This document shows positions 22,901 through 33,252 of a stretch of DNA of 64,000 nucleotides, piece after piece. The stretch comes from Aphis gossypii. Lineage: Eukaryota; Arthropoda; Insecta; Hemiptera; Aphididae. The stretch spans positions 23,994,001-24,058,000 of the forward strand of contig NC_065532.1 in assembly GCF_020184175.1 (NCBI RefSeq), given 5' to 3'. The notes beneath the pieces were generated by a model. The model was not told the DNA's origin and did no database searches. It was given only the letters and a program-made list of their open reading frames with translations. How positions within the stretch are numbered: position 1 is the stretch's first letter; every line of letters begins with the position of its first letter. Position numbers and translations under genes: made by a program.

Positions 22901-25900
22901 ACTGAGCCAGTTTTCTCGAATTTTACTAACAAACGAGTTACAGTTGCTCACTAAGGCGCATTTTTTCGTCCGAAGCTTTCGCAAGATTTCATCAAAACAC
23001 TCGCCGCCTGCACTTGTGGCGCGTTTCCACTATTGTTATGCGTTGTTTCACTGTGAACCTCTCCATAATGATGAATGCCAAAAACTACTTTGCGATGAAA
23101 AATTTACAAATGGGAGATGTTATAAAATAAGAAAAACATTGGAACAAAGCAGCCAATCCAGATACAAAAAAATCCTGACGTCCTTAAAATGTGCGCTTCT
23201 GCTGGGACATCCTATATAATATAATGTGTTAGGATATGATTTTGGTAAAAATATTATCAATCTACCATATTATTTGTATTATAAAAAAATACATTACGAA
23301 TTATGGTACAAAAAAAAAATTATCGAACTACGTTTCTAAAACAGAAACTTTGTAATGTACCAACTCCAATCAGATTATTTTTATAAAAGATTATTTATCA
23401 ACGGACAAAAATTGTTCACAGAAATAAAACCATAGTGATTAGATGTTAAAATTAATAATACATTTCTTACTGAGTATATTGAAAACTATTTATAATGAAT
23501 TCTACATTGTTTTAAATGTATGTAACAATTATAATAACTTTTATTGCAGCTGGTAATTTATGTACGTAACAATAATTATAAATATTTAATTAAATAAGTA
23601 GCTTTATAATTTTATTGGTGTTATTTATGAAATTTGTAAAATAAAAATTATTCATCAACTTAAAACTAAACTGTATTATATTGTATTTTGATAATCCACT
23701 TCGTATGAGTAATTATGTTTAGTATTACTGATTCAGTATTATCGGAGCTCACAAATATCGATAAAATCTCATTTTTAAAGAATTTTCTAGAACTAAATGA
23801 TAGTAAACAAATATAATTATCCCGTTTATTGTTTAAAAGTTGATTGATTATTTAATACATTCAAGGTCTAAAGTAGAGTACATGTCACATGTGTACATTA
23901 TCACAATATAAATCAATACAAATAAATACTCAATAAAATTTAATTTAACATAAAAAAACGCTTGAGCTTTCTACAAAATGTAATGTTTAATAAACGTATA
24001 AGGCATCATAAAATAAGGCATTAACAGAAATTACAGATTGAAATTAAAAATTTGTCTCTTAATGGATTCAGTGTTTTGATATAACATTGCTTGATTCTAA
24101 GCATTTTAAATTTTAATATTTTATTTTATTAGTTAATTATCATAAAAAAATAACAAACCAATTTAAAAAATTTATCATTATATAATTTATTCTTATATAT
24201 TATATAGCAACTGTAATTTGATTATTAATTTTTAATTATGTATTATTTTACAGATAGTAAGTACCTATTATTGTTTATAATTTTTATTATGATGCTAAAC
24301 GAATATAATTATCTCGTTTATTGTTTAAAAGTTGATTGATTATTTAATACATTCAAGGTCTAAAGTAGAGTACATGCCACATGTGCACATCATCACAATA
24401 TAAATCAATACAAATGAATACTCAATAAAATTTAATTTAACATAAAAAAACGCTTGAGCTTTCTACAAAATGTAATGTTTAATAAACGTATAAGGCATCA
24501 TAAAATAAGGCATTAGCAGAAATTACAGATTGAAATTAAAAATTTGTCTCTTAATGGATTCAGTGTTTTGATATAACATTGCTTGATTCTAAGCATTTTA
24601 AATTTTAATATTTTATTTTATTAGTTAATTATCATAAAAAAATAACAAACCAATTTAAAAAAGTTTATCATTATATAATTTATTCTTATATATTATATAG
24701 CAACTGTAATTTGATTATTAATTTTTAATTATGTATTATTTTACAGATAGTAAGTACCTATTATTGTTTATAATTTTTATTATGATGCTAAACGAATATA
24801 ATTATCTCGTTTATTGTTTAAAAGTTGATTGATTATTTAATACATTCAAGGTCTAAAGTAGAGTACATGCCACATGTGCACATCATCACAATATAAATCA
24901 ATACAAATGAATACTCAATAAAATTTAATTTAACATAAAAAAACGGTTGAGCTTTCTACAAAATGTAATGTTTAATAAACGTATAAGGCATCATAAAATA
25001 AGGCATTAACAGAAATTACAGATTGAAATTAAAAATTTGTCTCTTAATGGATTCAGTGTTTTGATATAACATTGCTTGATTCTAAGCATTTTAAATTTTA
25101 ATATTTTATTTTATTAGTTAATTATCATAAAAAAATAACAAACCAATTTAAAAAAGTTTATCATTATATAATTTATTCTTATATATTATATAGCAACTGT
25201 AATTTGATTATTAATTTTTAATTATGTATTATTTTACAGATAGTAAGTACCTATTATTGTTTATAATTTTTATTATGATGCTAAACGAATATAATTATCT
25301 CGTTTATTGTTTTAAAGTTGATTGATTATTAAATACATTCAAGGTCTAAAGTAGAGTACATGTCACATGTGTACATTATCACAATATAAATCAATACAAA
25401 TAAATACTCAATAAAATTTAATTTAACATAAAAAAACGCTTGAGCTTTCTACAAAATGTAATGTATAATAAACGTATAAGGGATTATAAAATAAGGCATT
25501 AACAGAAATTACAGATTGAAATTAAAAATTTGTCTCTTAATGAATTCAGTATTTTGATTCTAAGCATTTTAAATTTTAATATTTTATTTTATTAGTTAAT
25601 TATCATAAAAAAATAACAAACCAATTTAAAAAAGTTTATCATTATATAATTTATTCTTATATATTATGTAGCAACTGTAATTTGATTATTAATTTTTAAT
25701 TATGTATTATTTTGCAGATGGTATGTACCTATTATTTCTTGCTTTTCATTTTATTAATTTATATAATTTAAGTTTTTCTTTTTAAAAATTCTTTTGTAAT
25801 CAATTAAAAACTTTAGAATAGCAACTTTTTTAAGTCCGTATCACTCGTAAGACTTTATCTTTTAGTCGAGTGTGTCATTTTCCAAATTATTATTATCAAG

Positions 25901-28900
25901 TCAACTACACTGTGACTTCATTTATAATGTGTTCTTGGTTTAGTTTTTCATTGTAAGTCTGATAAAGTTTTCAATGTGGTTTTATATGCGATGAACATTT
26001 TTACTATCTACACTTACCTATTTATTATGTATGTTACTTATATTTTTTGTCTTTTTACTTAAAAATGTTTCGATTCTTCATAATTTTTGACAATTTTATC
26101 TAATAAGTCAGAGCTTAAAAATAATATTACCTTTTGTTTATATTAAGTGTAACGTAACTTAATCTTTGAAAGTAGTAAACGATATAATAAAAATAAGTAA
26201 TATATTAATATACTATGAAATCAGAAATTACATAGAAATTTGTTAAGAACTATTTAAACGATTGGCTATATTTTATAATTTATTCATATGAATATTATAT
26301 ATATCTTATACTAATCAATTATTATTATCGGTTGTTATTTTTTTTTTTTTAGTTAACCTATGTAAGTTGTGTATATTTTTAGCAACAAGTTTATTGTATA
26401 CAATAATATACCTACCTGAATAATTTTACTTTTTGAGTATTCAACTTAAGATGTCAATGATTAAATGTTATTAAACCGTGGTTTGAATTTTTTTTTTAAG
26501 TGGTTATAATCGTTTTTACATTATTTCTTAAAAAAGACGTTAGCTTCCATATATTTTGTTTTATCAAGTATCGATCTCTTTATAGTTTGTTAGTATTGAG
26601 CTGTAGATTTGTTAGACCGGAACTATACACTGTGTATTACGCTGCGTTTTCCGTCGTATTAAAAATGCGTTGATTTATATTTGAATAGCTATACGCTACG
26701 GATGTAATATGTCGCATTTTCATCCGCTGCGGAAAACGTAATCCGGCTTGCGTTTTGATTGGCGAACGCCCCGAAGTAATAAAAAAACGGCGTATTACGT
26801 CCGTCGTATTTATAGCTACTTTGATATAAACCAATCCATTTTTAATTCTACAGAAAACGCCGCGGAATACGCAGCGTTCGAAAAGCGACAGAATACGGCG
26901 TGTAGGCGTGTATAGGTCCGGCCTTAAAAACCATCCTATATAATCTATTATTTTTTATTGTTTTCATTTTGTACATATAAATCACATCATTAGTCTTCTA
27001 ATAAATGTCGTGTAATACTATAATATGAGTATATGATCTACACATTCATTTCGCCTTCTTACTATATTATTCCATAGTTATTAGTTTGTCTTTTAGCCAA
27101 TGGCGTAGATACGATTTTTAGTTTGCATTTTTATTATGTTCTAACCGTCATATAAAAAAATTTGGCTTTTTTGGGGGAGAGGTGGAAACCCCTTACATCC
27201 TCCCCCCGTAAATACGCCACTACTTTTAACATAGGTAACAATCATTAATATTAACATCTACTTTTAAACTTTTATTTTAGCGGATGGTTGTAAGTAAATA
27301 GTTTTATTCTTTTATTAATTTCAATAAATATTTGCGTTGTATAAAGTAAAAAATGAATATATATTCCCAACAATATTTTTACTAAATTTTAAAATCGAAT
27401 ATCGATAATATAGCGTTCATAAATTGTTTTCCTAAATCAATTACCTTCTATTGTGTTGGGTTAAACACAATGCATGCATTATAACTGCAGGTAATTGGTT
27501 TGTACATTAAAACTTGTGATTAAATAAATTGTTCCATACTATAAGAAAATTGATAGCGTAGTTCAACGTTTGTACATTTGTCATGATACCTATCCGGATT
27601 AAACTGCAAGCTTGGAGATCACTTTTTAGTTTTTCACACATTGAGTGTTTAACATGAGTCATCAATCTTTGTAGCACTTTTGCACACTGAATTTTTGACA
27701 AATCATGTAACAAGTAGCGGCTATAGTGAGCCTATATGACGTATTAAATACTAGGACTAGGCTATGTGAATCCAAACGTCCAACAATACATATTTTGAAC
27801 ATTCGTTAATAACAATATGGTTGAATTACGTAGTTACCGAACTTATTATAGTTTAAACCCCTTAATCCTTATACTGAAACTATGTAGCTAACTATTCTTC
27901 ATTTAGTCCTTATTCGATTCAAGACAATTTTTAAAAAGTGATCATGATACAGTTTGGTTAATATTTGTAGAATTTTGGGTAAGTTAGTTTATTTTGGTCA
28001 ATCGTAATACGGAAAAGTAATTCAAGATTTCTAGAAATTATTGCCAACCCTATGCAATATGCATCTACCTCTGATGTACAATAAGTTTCGAGAGTATCTA
28101 CTTTTTTATTAAATAGGGCATTGTAATGGACAACCGTAGTATAACTTATAAAGATTGCAGTAATTTAGTTTTTTAATTATTATTAGAAAATCTGGAAATT
28201 GACATCAGTTGTGTATTAATAATATAAATAATTACACAAACATAAATAAATAATAAATACTATGAAAACTGTATGACTATTACAAGATACTAACATAAAT
28301 ACTCGTATTTATATTAAAGAAACAGATATCTTAAATATCGATGATCATTAATTTTATTTTATTAAAACTGTAAAATGATTTAAAAGTTTGATAGTAGTAG
28401 GTATGCAATGCATTTTTGAGCGACCACAAAATATTTTGTTGTATCTTTTGAACAATAACGATGCGAAAATGAAATTCAAAAAGTGCATTATGAAAAAAGT
28501 AGTTAATGATTCACTTATAAAATATAAAAAGATTATTATCAACTATAACGGTGTGCAAACGATTCGCTCATATTATAAGTCACATTTGAATATTGTTGTA
28601 AAATACTAAATAATATTATTTAATATTTTGTATAGAAACAATATTTGAGTACTTTAATTTTTAGACTGTATAATTTAATCATAATGTTTATAATTGTTTA
28701 TTAATTAATATGTTTATTATATTTTCTCTAGCAAAAATGAGTACGTGTATTTTGTAATAAAATTTTTTCTTTAAAAATAAAACTGAATTTTGTAACTTAA
28801 TTCGTGAGATTTATGTTTAATATGATTTATAATAATAACCATTTTAAAATGTATGTACGTAATTTATTTACTGAAGAAGTTTTAAGTTAGGTTTAGTCAC

Positions 28901-31403
28901 CCATTAATGTTATAACTATTATTATCATTACTCTGTAGATTTTTTCACTTTCTATAAAAAGTTGACTCTTGGACCTTAATTTAAGTATTGAGTTAACCAT
29001 AATTTGAACATTTTAATTTAAATTAATATTTATAAGGTTATTTGTTTTTTTTCTGTGTCAAAGAATTTCCAGTAGGGTTTTATTATAAAACTATATTACA
29101 TTAATAATTTACCTATATATTAATATATTTTAGAAAAAGCCGTGTATTGTAAGTATGTTTTTTGTATAATTATGTGTATAATTTATTTATAACAATCGTA
29201 TCGTATTTTACCGTCAATATTTTTAAAATATATTTTTTTTTAATTATTAAAGCATGATGCATTTAACAATTTTTAATTTAGTTATCTATAATATAAATAA
29301 GTACATAATACAATTAAATAATAAATACAATTTTCCATAATTGTGTTTAGATTATCAAACTATTTTGAAAAGTTCTTGCTGCGTCAACTACCCCCATTTT
29401 AAATACAACTAGATTAAATTTTGACCACTCTTCTTTAAAATTTGAAAATTGAAAAAAAAATTTCGTTCTATAGGTGTAAGAAGAAAAGCTTACCTATTGT
29501 AAAACAAATACATTCATGGCTTATTTGAATTTTTTTTATTTCTCGTTAGGTTTAGGCCTACGCAACGATCACAGGCAAAGCTAGATTTTATATGTTAATC
29601 AATGCCATTCAAATACGTTTTAATTACGTGTTAAATATTGAAATAATCAAGTTACAACAAACTTAAATTTTTCAACAAAGGAAATTTTTTGGCTGTGTGG
29701 TTAATCTAATGTCGTAAAATTCTAAAATTTTGGTGAAAATTTTCTACTGATTTCAGCAGTGCCGTAATTTGGTCATGTTTTTAGGAAGGGAGGGATAAAA
29801 TATATTTTTAATTTTACCTATTCATCGATCTACGATAAAATAATAATTGATTGCTCAATGATTTATTTTGTGCAACACTGCAAAAGTAATATAACGAATC
29901 CATCCAGTTCATCTTGGCCATCGGCGACTGTTATGATTACTATCTTATAATGTAAAGTAATACCATTTATGATGAAATTTTGCGACGTGCCGACGTCAGC
30001 CGATGGCCAAGATAGGTTAGGTTAGGTTCACTATTCGATTACATTAATGAAATACAGGGGACAACGATGAAAAAGCATTGTTTCATCCGATGTGCAATTT
30101 ATTGAATTCATTCAAAGATTTAATTACTGTAAATTATTTTTACAGGTATTGCCCAAGATTTCGTCGAATACCTCCAATCAGATGGTAAGTAAAAGTGCAT
30201 TAGAATCGACTAAAAATACTATAATAGTAACTAAATAGTGTTTATATCCAATGACAAACAAAACGTGTAGATTAATCGAAAAATAAGATTTTGTTTTTTA
30301 AATGCTATAAAAATTAGTGTTCATATTGAATAGGTACATAATAATAAAATAATAATAATAATTCGGTTCAGTTTTGTTAGGCCTGGCTTAACTAAAAGAT
30401 TGGCTGTGACTGTAAAGTGTAAACCAAAATAAGCTTTGCGAAATAATCTGCTACAGTATTAATAATTAGGGAATGGTCCATTTACGTCAAAAATGAAAAA
30501 GATATGATTCCCGTTTTTAACAAAGAGTATTTTTACGCTACAGGGGGATTGCCTATCTGATAATAAATTGCTTGCATATATTGCATATAATCATAACTTA
30601 TCAAGTCTCTTACGGGCAACGTCAAAATCGGAATGGTTATGATATAACCTCACTAACTCACTGACTGGTAAACGTAGAGTCTGAACAGTGATAGATCAAG
30701 GCTTGCAATTTACACAGTAGGTTAGGTTAGTTATCACAAATTTAGTGAGCAATAAGAAATCGTTTTAAATTAGAATCATATATAGTGATATATTATAGGG
30801 ATGGTATTTTTAATGGGCTACGAAGTGCTCCGGATCAACTAAAATTATATATTATTTTAAGACAGAGTTAATCAAATGACATTATAATACAAGTACCCAG
30901 TAGGTAATAATAATAAGTTCTTTACTCAAATAATATGTACAATTAAATCAAAGTTTTTAAAAACCGCATGATTAAAAGAAACAGTTCTTACATTTGTGTG
31001 TCTACTAATTTCTTTGGACTTTTTTTTTTAATTGCGTTTTCAGTAGGTAATTTTTAATTCTAGATTATTAATAAATGTAATTGCTATTATACTGTGTTTT
31101 TTACTATTTGTTAAATACTTTATGGTACCTACCACTAAAAATATTACTTAAAAATTAAAATCATTGGTTTCAAAACTTTTTTGGGGGAAAAAGGCTGTAG
31201 CAAAAACGCCCAATGTTATTTTGACAGAAACAAAAAATACCCAATGCATGAATATCAATTTTCTGCAATGTTATGTTACTATATCATTATTTATTTTTAC
31301 AGGAAAAACGAAAACTGAACCGATTACGGCGTTCGTTGAAGCTAAAATTGTTGACGGAGATTACTCATATGTGAAGAAGATGTTCACTGCTACTACAGTT
31401 TAA
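9233..31403 (+). CDS. Secreted microexon protein (bicycle-like candidate aphid effector)
   Basis: Inferred exons: 9233-9332, 9457-9468, 10032-10061, 11193-11231, 20129-20137, 20244-20255, 20561-20569, 21300-21311, 21780-21788, 21916-21924, 22179-22187, 23550-23561, 24254-24256, 24747-24749, 25240-25242, 25718-25720, 26353-26361, 27281-27289, 28732-28740, 29134-29148, 30146-30184, 31303-31403. Every internal exon is a multiple of 3 and every intron is phase 1, so the frame stays open from ATG to TAA for about 151 residues spread over 22 kb. Exon 1 encodes a basic start (MFFKRS), a hydrophobic core (LITITIVVISVW) and a likely cleavage region, that is, a signal peptide. Two 'YC' sites (exon 1/2 junction region and the 29148/30146 junction) flank a leucine-periodic middle made of 3-4 residue microexons. 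Gene structure matches aphid bicycle-type salivary genes. The classic C..YC motif is incomplete, so family membership is inference. The 3-nt exons are the least certain. Confidence 0.75.
11348..11554. mobile_element. Small foldback MITE in intron 4
   Basis: Inverted arms of about 80 bp (11348-11428 and 11474-11554) share 'aaccccacta', 'aggttagtgtaatatagg' and 'ttaattcgg' blocks around a ~45-bp loop. No target duplication identified with confidence. Confidence 0.65.
11555..12892. other. Intron 4 sequence, AT-rich, no gene seen
   Basis: No coding region recognised. A diverged direct repeat of about 80 bp is present (11999-12076 and 12335-12413, sharing 'atgaagtttgtatatattt'). Confidence 0.5.
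13587..14252 (-). CDS. PolB exon 2 end: polymerase motif A and B part
   Basis: Continues the polymerase after the frame change. It begins near 'YGWAMSQ', the end of polymerase motif A, and includes 'NNAVFGK', the family-B motif that contacts the incoming nucleotide and template. The true exon ends at the donor at 13639-13640; the remaining codons of the open frame run into the intron and a T22 tract. Confidence 0.75.
   Translation of the reverse strand: MYGWAMSQYMPYGDFKWVEPKLDGLDALTPTSDKGRVYEVNISYPNELHDVHNDLPFLPENKISPGSKVKKLMATLHSKKNYVIHYRNLQQAIANGLIVEKVHRVFEFKQSDWLKKYIELNTEMRKKAKNEFEKDFFKLLNNAVFGKTMESLRKRFKMELVSRPRRLQKLINKQTFKNCTTYSKNLAAVSLENKIIMFNKPIYIGNNFTCIKKKKKKKMSS
14273..15904 (-). 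CDS. PolB exon 2 core: HNH and exonuclease part (open segment)
   Basis: Longest uninterrupted segment of the degraded gene, 543 codons. It starts after the in-frame stop at 15941 and ends at the frame change near 14312. Contains the cysteine-rich HNH/endonuclease VII-like block and the 3'-5' exonuclease motifs of family-B polymerases. Composition is less AT-biased than surrounding DNA, as expected for coding sequence. Confidence 0.75.
   Translation of the reverse strand: MREIQTFEKNNLNTSVNIFGLRRENNKKHIIYPLKVADEEKKDHFDLLIITNGDKSHYSYISNFSRLVRAQKTGHEETFIFCKRCFTSFDNRPRKNTRSGQAALDQHTRICGQHKPILPKMPDPGTLLEFDGWSNTQRHPFTIYADFEVLLVKCTESKGGNTSAFQKHEPMSYGVFVKATENVPIDLLEKFELPQKPIIFRGNESRQDVAKRFVNEVTEIARKVEDLLTTNKPIIMTEEEQSTHAMKITCNLCKCIFSDKNPKVADHCHLSGKFRQTLCNTCNLKLQKPNFVPCFLHNLSNYDAHFIVTEFGNDTKSISVIPNSEEKYISFSKHVSNNFSIQFIDSCRFMASKLSTLAENLITPGFAKFRETAKAFVPRDFDLVTRKGVYPYEYTDSWDKLEETSLPKEEDFYSTLTEEHINDKEYEHAVTVWNHFKCKTLGEYSDLNLKIDVLLLADVFENFRDLCLKTYHLDPAFYYTAPGFSFDCMLKYTKVKLELLSDYDTHLFFENSIRGGLTQASMRYAKANNKKPKITTQQSLNHG
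16419..19465. other. Intron 4 remainder: microsatellites and old repeats
   Basis: Contains a (GT)n tract near 16924-16962 and another near 17565-17592. Between them is an approximately 400-bp imperfect tandem duplication: blocks at 16955-17085 and 17365-17495 share 'atatgtgtg', 'ttgtaggtat' and 'cttatattatattatgag'. ORFs at 16698-16970, 17072-17371 and 17714-17932 look like low-complexity chance frames. 18500-19440 is less AT-rich and may be an old transposon but shows no diagnostic ends. Confidence 0.5.
19466..19801. mobile_element. Foldback MITE with nested hairpin
   Basis: Inverted ends 'atctgttacg' (19466) and 'cgtaacagat' (19801), with inner matching blocks 'gcgattgtggc' (left) and 'gccacaatcgc' (right). 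The right arm contains an extra 45-bp hairpin ('catgatttaagat' / 'atcttaaatcatg', 19746-19786). The centre holds a perfect palindrome 'catgaactactacacgtag' and its complement at about 19606-19640. Confidence 0.65.
20129..23561 (+). CDS. Microexon cluster (eight exons of 9 or 12 nt)
   Basis: Eight consecutive microexons at 20129, 20244, 20561, 21300, 21780, 21916, 22179 and 23550. Each is preceded by a pyrimidine-rich tract with TAG/CAG/AAG and followed by 'gtatgt', 'gtacgt', 'gtaaat', 'gtaagt' or 'gttagt'. All are multiples of 3, so frame is kept if one is skipped. Joined in phase they add triplets and quadruplets with a leucine, isoleucine or methionine in most of them (N-T-I, E-D-K-L, D-S-L-Q, R-K-L, V-D-M, N-N-L, T-G-N-L). 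Confidence 0.7.
22650..23212. mobile_element. Tc1/mariner-like foldback element
   Basis: A 563-bp insertion bounded by TA dinucleotides (22648-22649 and 23213-23214), with long inverted arms covering almost the whole element. Ends read 'gggtgtcccaccagaagcgc' and its near complement. The arms near 22788 contain a decayed helix-turn-helix start ('MERFTVEQRV' then a stop), resembling the N-terminal DNA-binding region of transposases (DUF4817-like; inference). It lies in an intron of the microexon gene. Confidence 0.75.
23804..25735 (+). repeat. Tandem array of four ~493-bp units carrying microexons
   Basis: Four nearly identical direct repeats. Their common 'gtttattg' landmark starts at 23824, 24316, 24809 and 25302, giving periods of 492-493 bp. 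Each unit ends in a branch/polypyrimidine region, 'cag', the trinucleotide ATA (ATG in the fourth) and a strong 'gtaagt' or 'gtatgt' donor: candidate 3-nt exons at 24254, 24747, 25240 and 25718. The fourth unit has diverged more and its downstream flank matches the palindrome arms. Confidence 0.85.
26615..26923. mobile_element. PIF/Harbinger-like MITE
   Basis: A 309-bp GC-richer block with imperfect inverted ends ('gaccggaactatacac' and 'gtgtataggtccggcc') flanked by the trinucleotide TTA on both sides (26612-26614 and 26924-26926), as in PIF/Harbinger insertions. No transposase. Confidence 0.7.
27098..27222. mobile_element. Short hAT-like MITE
   Basis: A 125-bp element with ends 'caatggcgtagatacg' and 'cgtaaatacgccacta'. 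Flanking octamers 'cttttagc' (27090-27097) and 'cttttaac' (27223-27230) match at 7 of 8 bases. Confidence 0.6.
30146..30184 (+). CDS. Exon 21 of the microexon gene (second YC site)
   Basis: 39 nt between acceptor 'tttttacag' and donor 'gtaagt'. With the leading base from the exon at 29134-29148 it reads C-I-A-Q-D-F-V-E-Y-L, placing a cysteine directly after a tyrosine. Same length and phase as exon 4 (11193-11231), which fits a duplicated exon pattern. Confidence 0.75.
31303..31403 (+). CDS. Terminal exon of the microexon gene
   Basis: Acceptor 'ttatttttacag', then 33 codons and TAA at 31401-31403. The encoded tail is polar with aromatic residues (TAFVEAKIVDGDYSY). A consensus AATAAA occurs at 31607-31612. 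Confidence 0.8.
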
Positions 31404-31606
31404 AATTAATCTATTTAATATTTTGTTTGACTATTGTCTATTTTATTATAAAATATAATTTAAAATTTAAATTGTCTAATAGAATAACATATTAAATTTA
31501 TTATAGTTATGAAAATAATACTGGAAGTATATAATATCTTATTTTTTATTTCATATTTATACTTTCATGTTATAACGTACAATTATAGTATATTTCTTAT
31601 TTGATA

Positions 31607-31612
31607 AATAAA
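31607..31612 (+). terminator. Polyadenylation signal of the microexon gene
   Basis: AATAAA about 200 nt after the stop codon. Such hexamers are frequent by chance in this AT-rich DNA, so only the position supports it. Confidence 0.35.
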
Positions 31613-32410
31613 TAATAATAATCTTGATATTAAACGATAATAAGAAAATTCTTAATTATTTCTTTACCATCGAGTGGTGTTAAATAACTGTTTCATTCAT
31701 TTATTTTATGTATAATAATGAATTAGGACAAGTTAAATATTTATTGCCGAATTAACTTTTAGCTTAAACAAAATATTAATATTATTGAAAAATAATAATG
31801 ACAAATTTAATAAAACAATAGTCATAATTATTTACATTTATTTTTGTGACATACTTTGGAGATAAACTCGAAACGTGAAATTTCTCTTCGTATATCTTTA
31901 TTTTTTTGAGTAAGTTTAAATGGATATTTTGAAATTGTTTTTGTCTGTCTGTAGCCTGCGTTGTGTTATATGACTGCTTCTAATTTAAATTTATGTTTCG
32001 GGTTAGGTATACATCTTTCAAAACGATCACGAATAAATGTGTTTGTATTTTATACATATATATATTATTTTCAAGTTATGATCATTTTTAGCTTTTTTAA
32101 CTTTTTAACTTCAAAATTTAAGTAATATTACCCGTTTTTTTAAGGTAAAAATATCTATGTAGGCGATTACAGTAGGTATCTTTGATTTTCAGGTAAAAAT
32201 TTTAAAAGGTTATTAGTGTAGGAGTTTACATTTAATGATGATTCAGGCATAGGCGCAACTAGGGGGGGAGGTTTGCCTTGGGGGCTTAGACCCCCAAAAC
32301 AAAAATTATTTTATACATTTTTTTACATTTTTGAAGTCAATGTAAAATAATTATTTCGTTCACATCAATTTTATGAAAATATTTTTAACCTAGCTCAGCT
32401 ATTTTATCAC
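31613..32410. other. AT-rich intergenic DNA, no gene seen
   Basis: No ORF with codon structure. A GC-richer fragment at 32246-32300 ('ggcgcaactaggggggg', 'cttagaccccc') looks like a remnant of a short repeat. Confidence 0.4.
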
Positions 32411-33252
32411 CAGTGTTGAGTCTTATCTAGATAAATTTATCTAGATAATTATCTAGATAAATATATTAATTATATATTATCTTATCTAGATTAAAATCTA
32501 AATATTATCTATTTATCTATCTTAGATGAAAGTTTCAGTCATCTACAGTAATTTATCTAAATATTTTTTTATAGAAACTATTTTTATTAATTTTAATATT
32601 ATTATGGCTAGGATCACACATTCACACTATGCGGTTTGTCGGTTGCTAATAATACGCAACCGATCAGTAATCGACCGAAACATGCATACTGTATTACTGT
32701 AATACGGGTCTAATCTATATTTATATTTCTGGTAATATACTATGTACTTTCGTTCGTGTTGTCGCCGTACTATGGAACGTCGTCGACGACGCGCGACGTC
32801 GACGTGCGACAGCCAAACGATAACAATTTTTATTATAATATTGTTTATGGAAAGTCCGAACTCCATAGAAATTATAAAACTAAAAATAATTATTTCGTTG
32901 AAAATAAATCCCTCGATTACGTACAGCCTTTATGGATGCCCACTGTCCTCATAAATGTGCTCCATGCAAGGTTAGGTTAGGTTATTGAAACACATTTCAA
33001 ACACCTTAAACAAATACTAATTGTTGTTTACATAATGACTACAGAAAAAGCTTTTTGATCTAATACAAATACACAATTTAATTGTTTTTTTAAAAATTTA
33101 TCTGCTTTTTATCTAGATAAATTCCAATTATCTTTTATCTAATAAATAGATAGTTTTAGTTGAGTTTATTTTTATCTTTATCTAAATAGAATTTAGGTCT
33201 ATTATCTTTATCTTTATCTAGATGAAGAACTATTTATCTAAGCTCAACACTG
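32411..33252. mobile_element. Non-autonomous hAT element
   Basis: 842 bp with terminal 'cagtgttgag' and 'ctcaacactg' and an exact 8-bp target duplication 'tttatcac' (32403-32410 and 33253-33260). Subterminal regions are packed with 'ttatctagataa' type motifs (32427-32530 and 33110-33235), which may be transposase-binding repeats. The middle (32620-32960) is CG-rich and may be a nested older element. No transposase gene. Confidence 0.9.

Noticed and set aside
23804..25735. Regularly spaced repeats suggestive of a CRISPR-like array
   Set aside because: Units are ~493 bp direct duplications with no short-repeat/spacer pattern, in eukaryotic DNA.
29471..29497. Possible extra microexon between 'ttctatag' and a later GT
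   Set aside because: Length is not a multiple of 3 and would break the phase-1 chain.
29990..30030. TTAGG-like repeats ('aggttaggttaggtt'), also at 32968 and 30719
   Set aside because: Only two or three units and common in small transposons; not a telomere tract.
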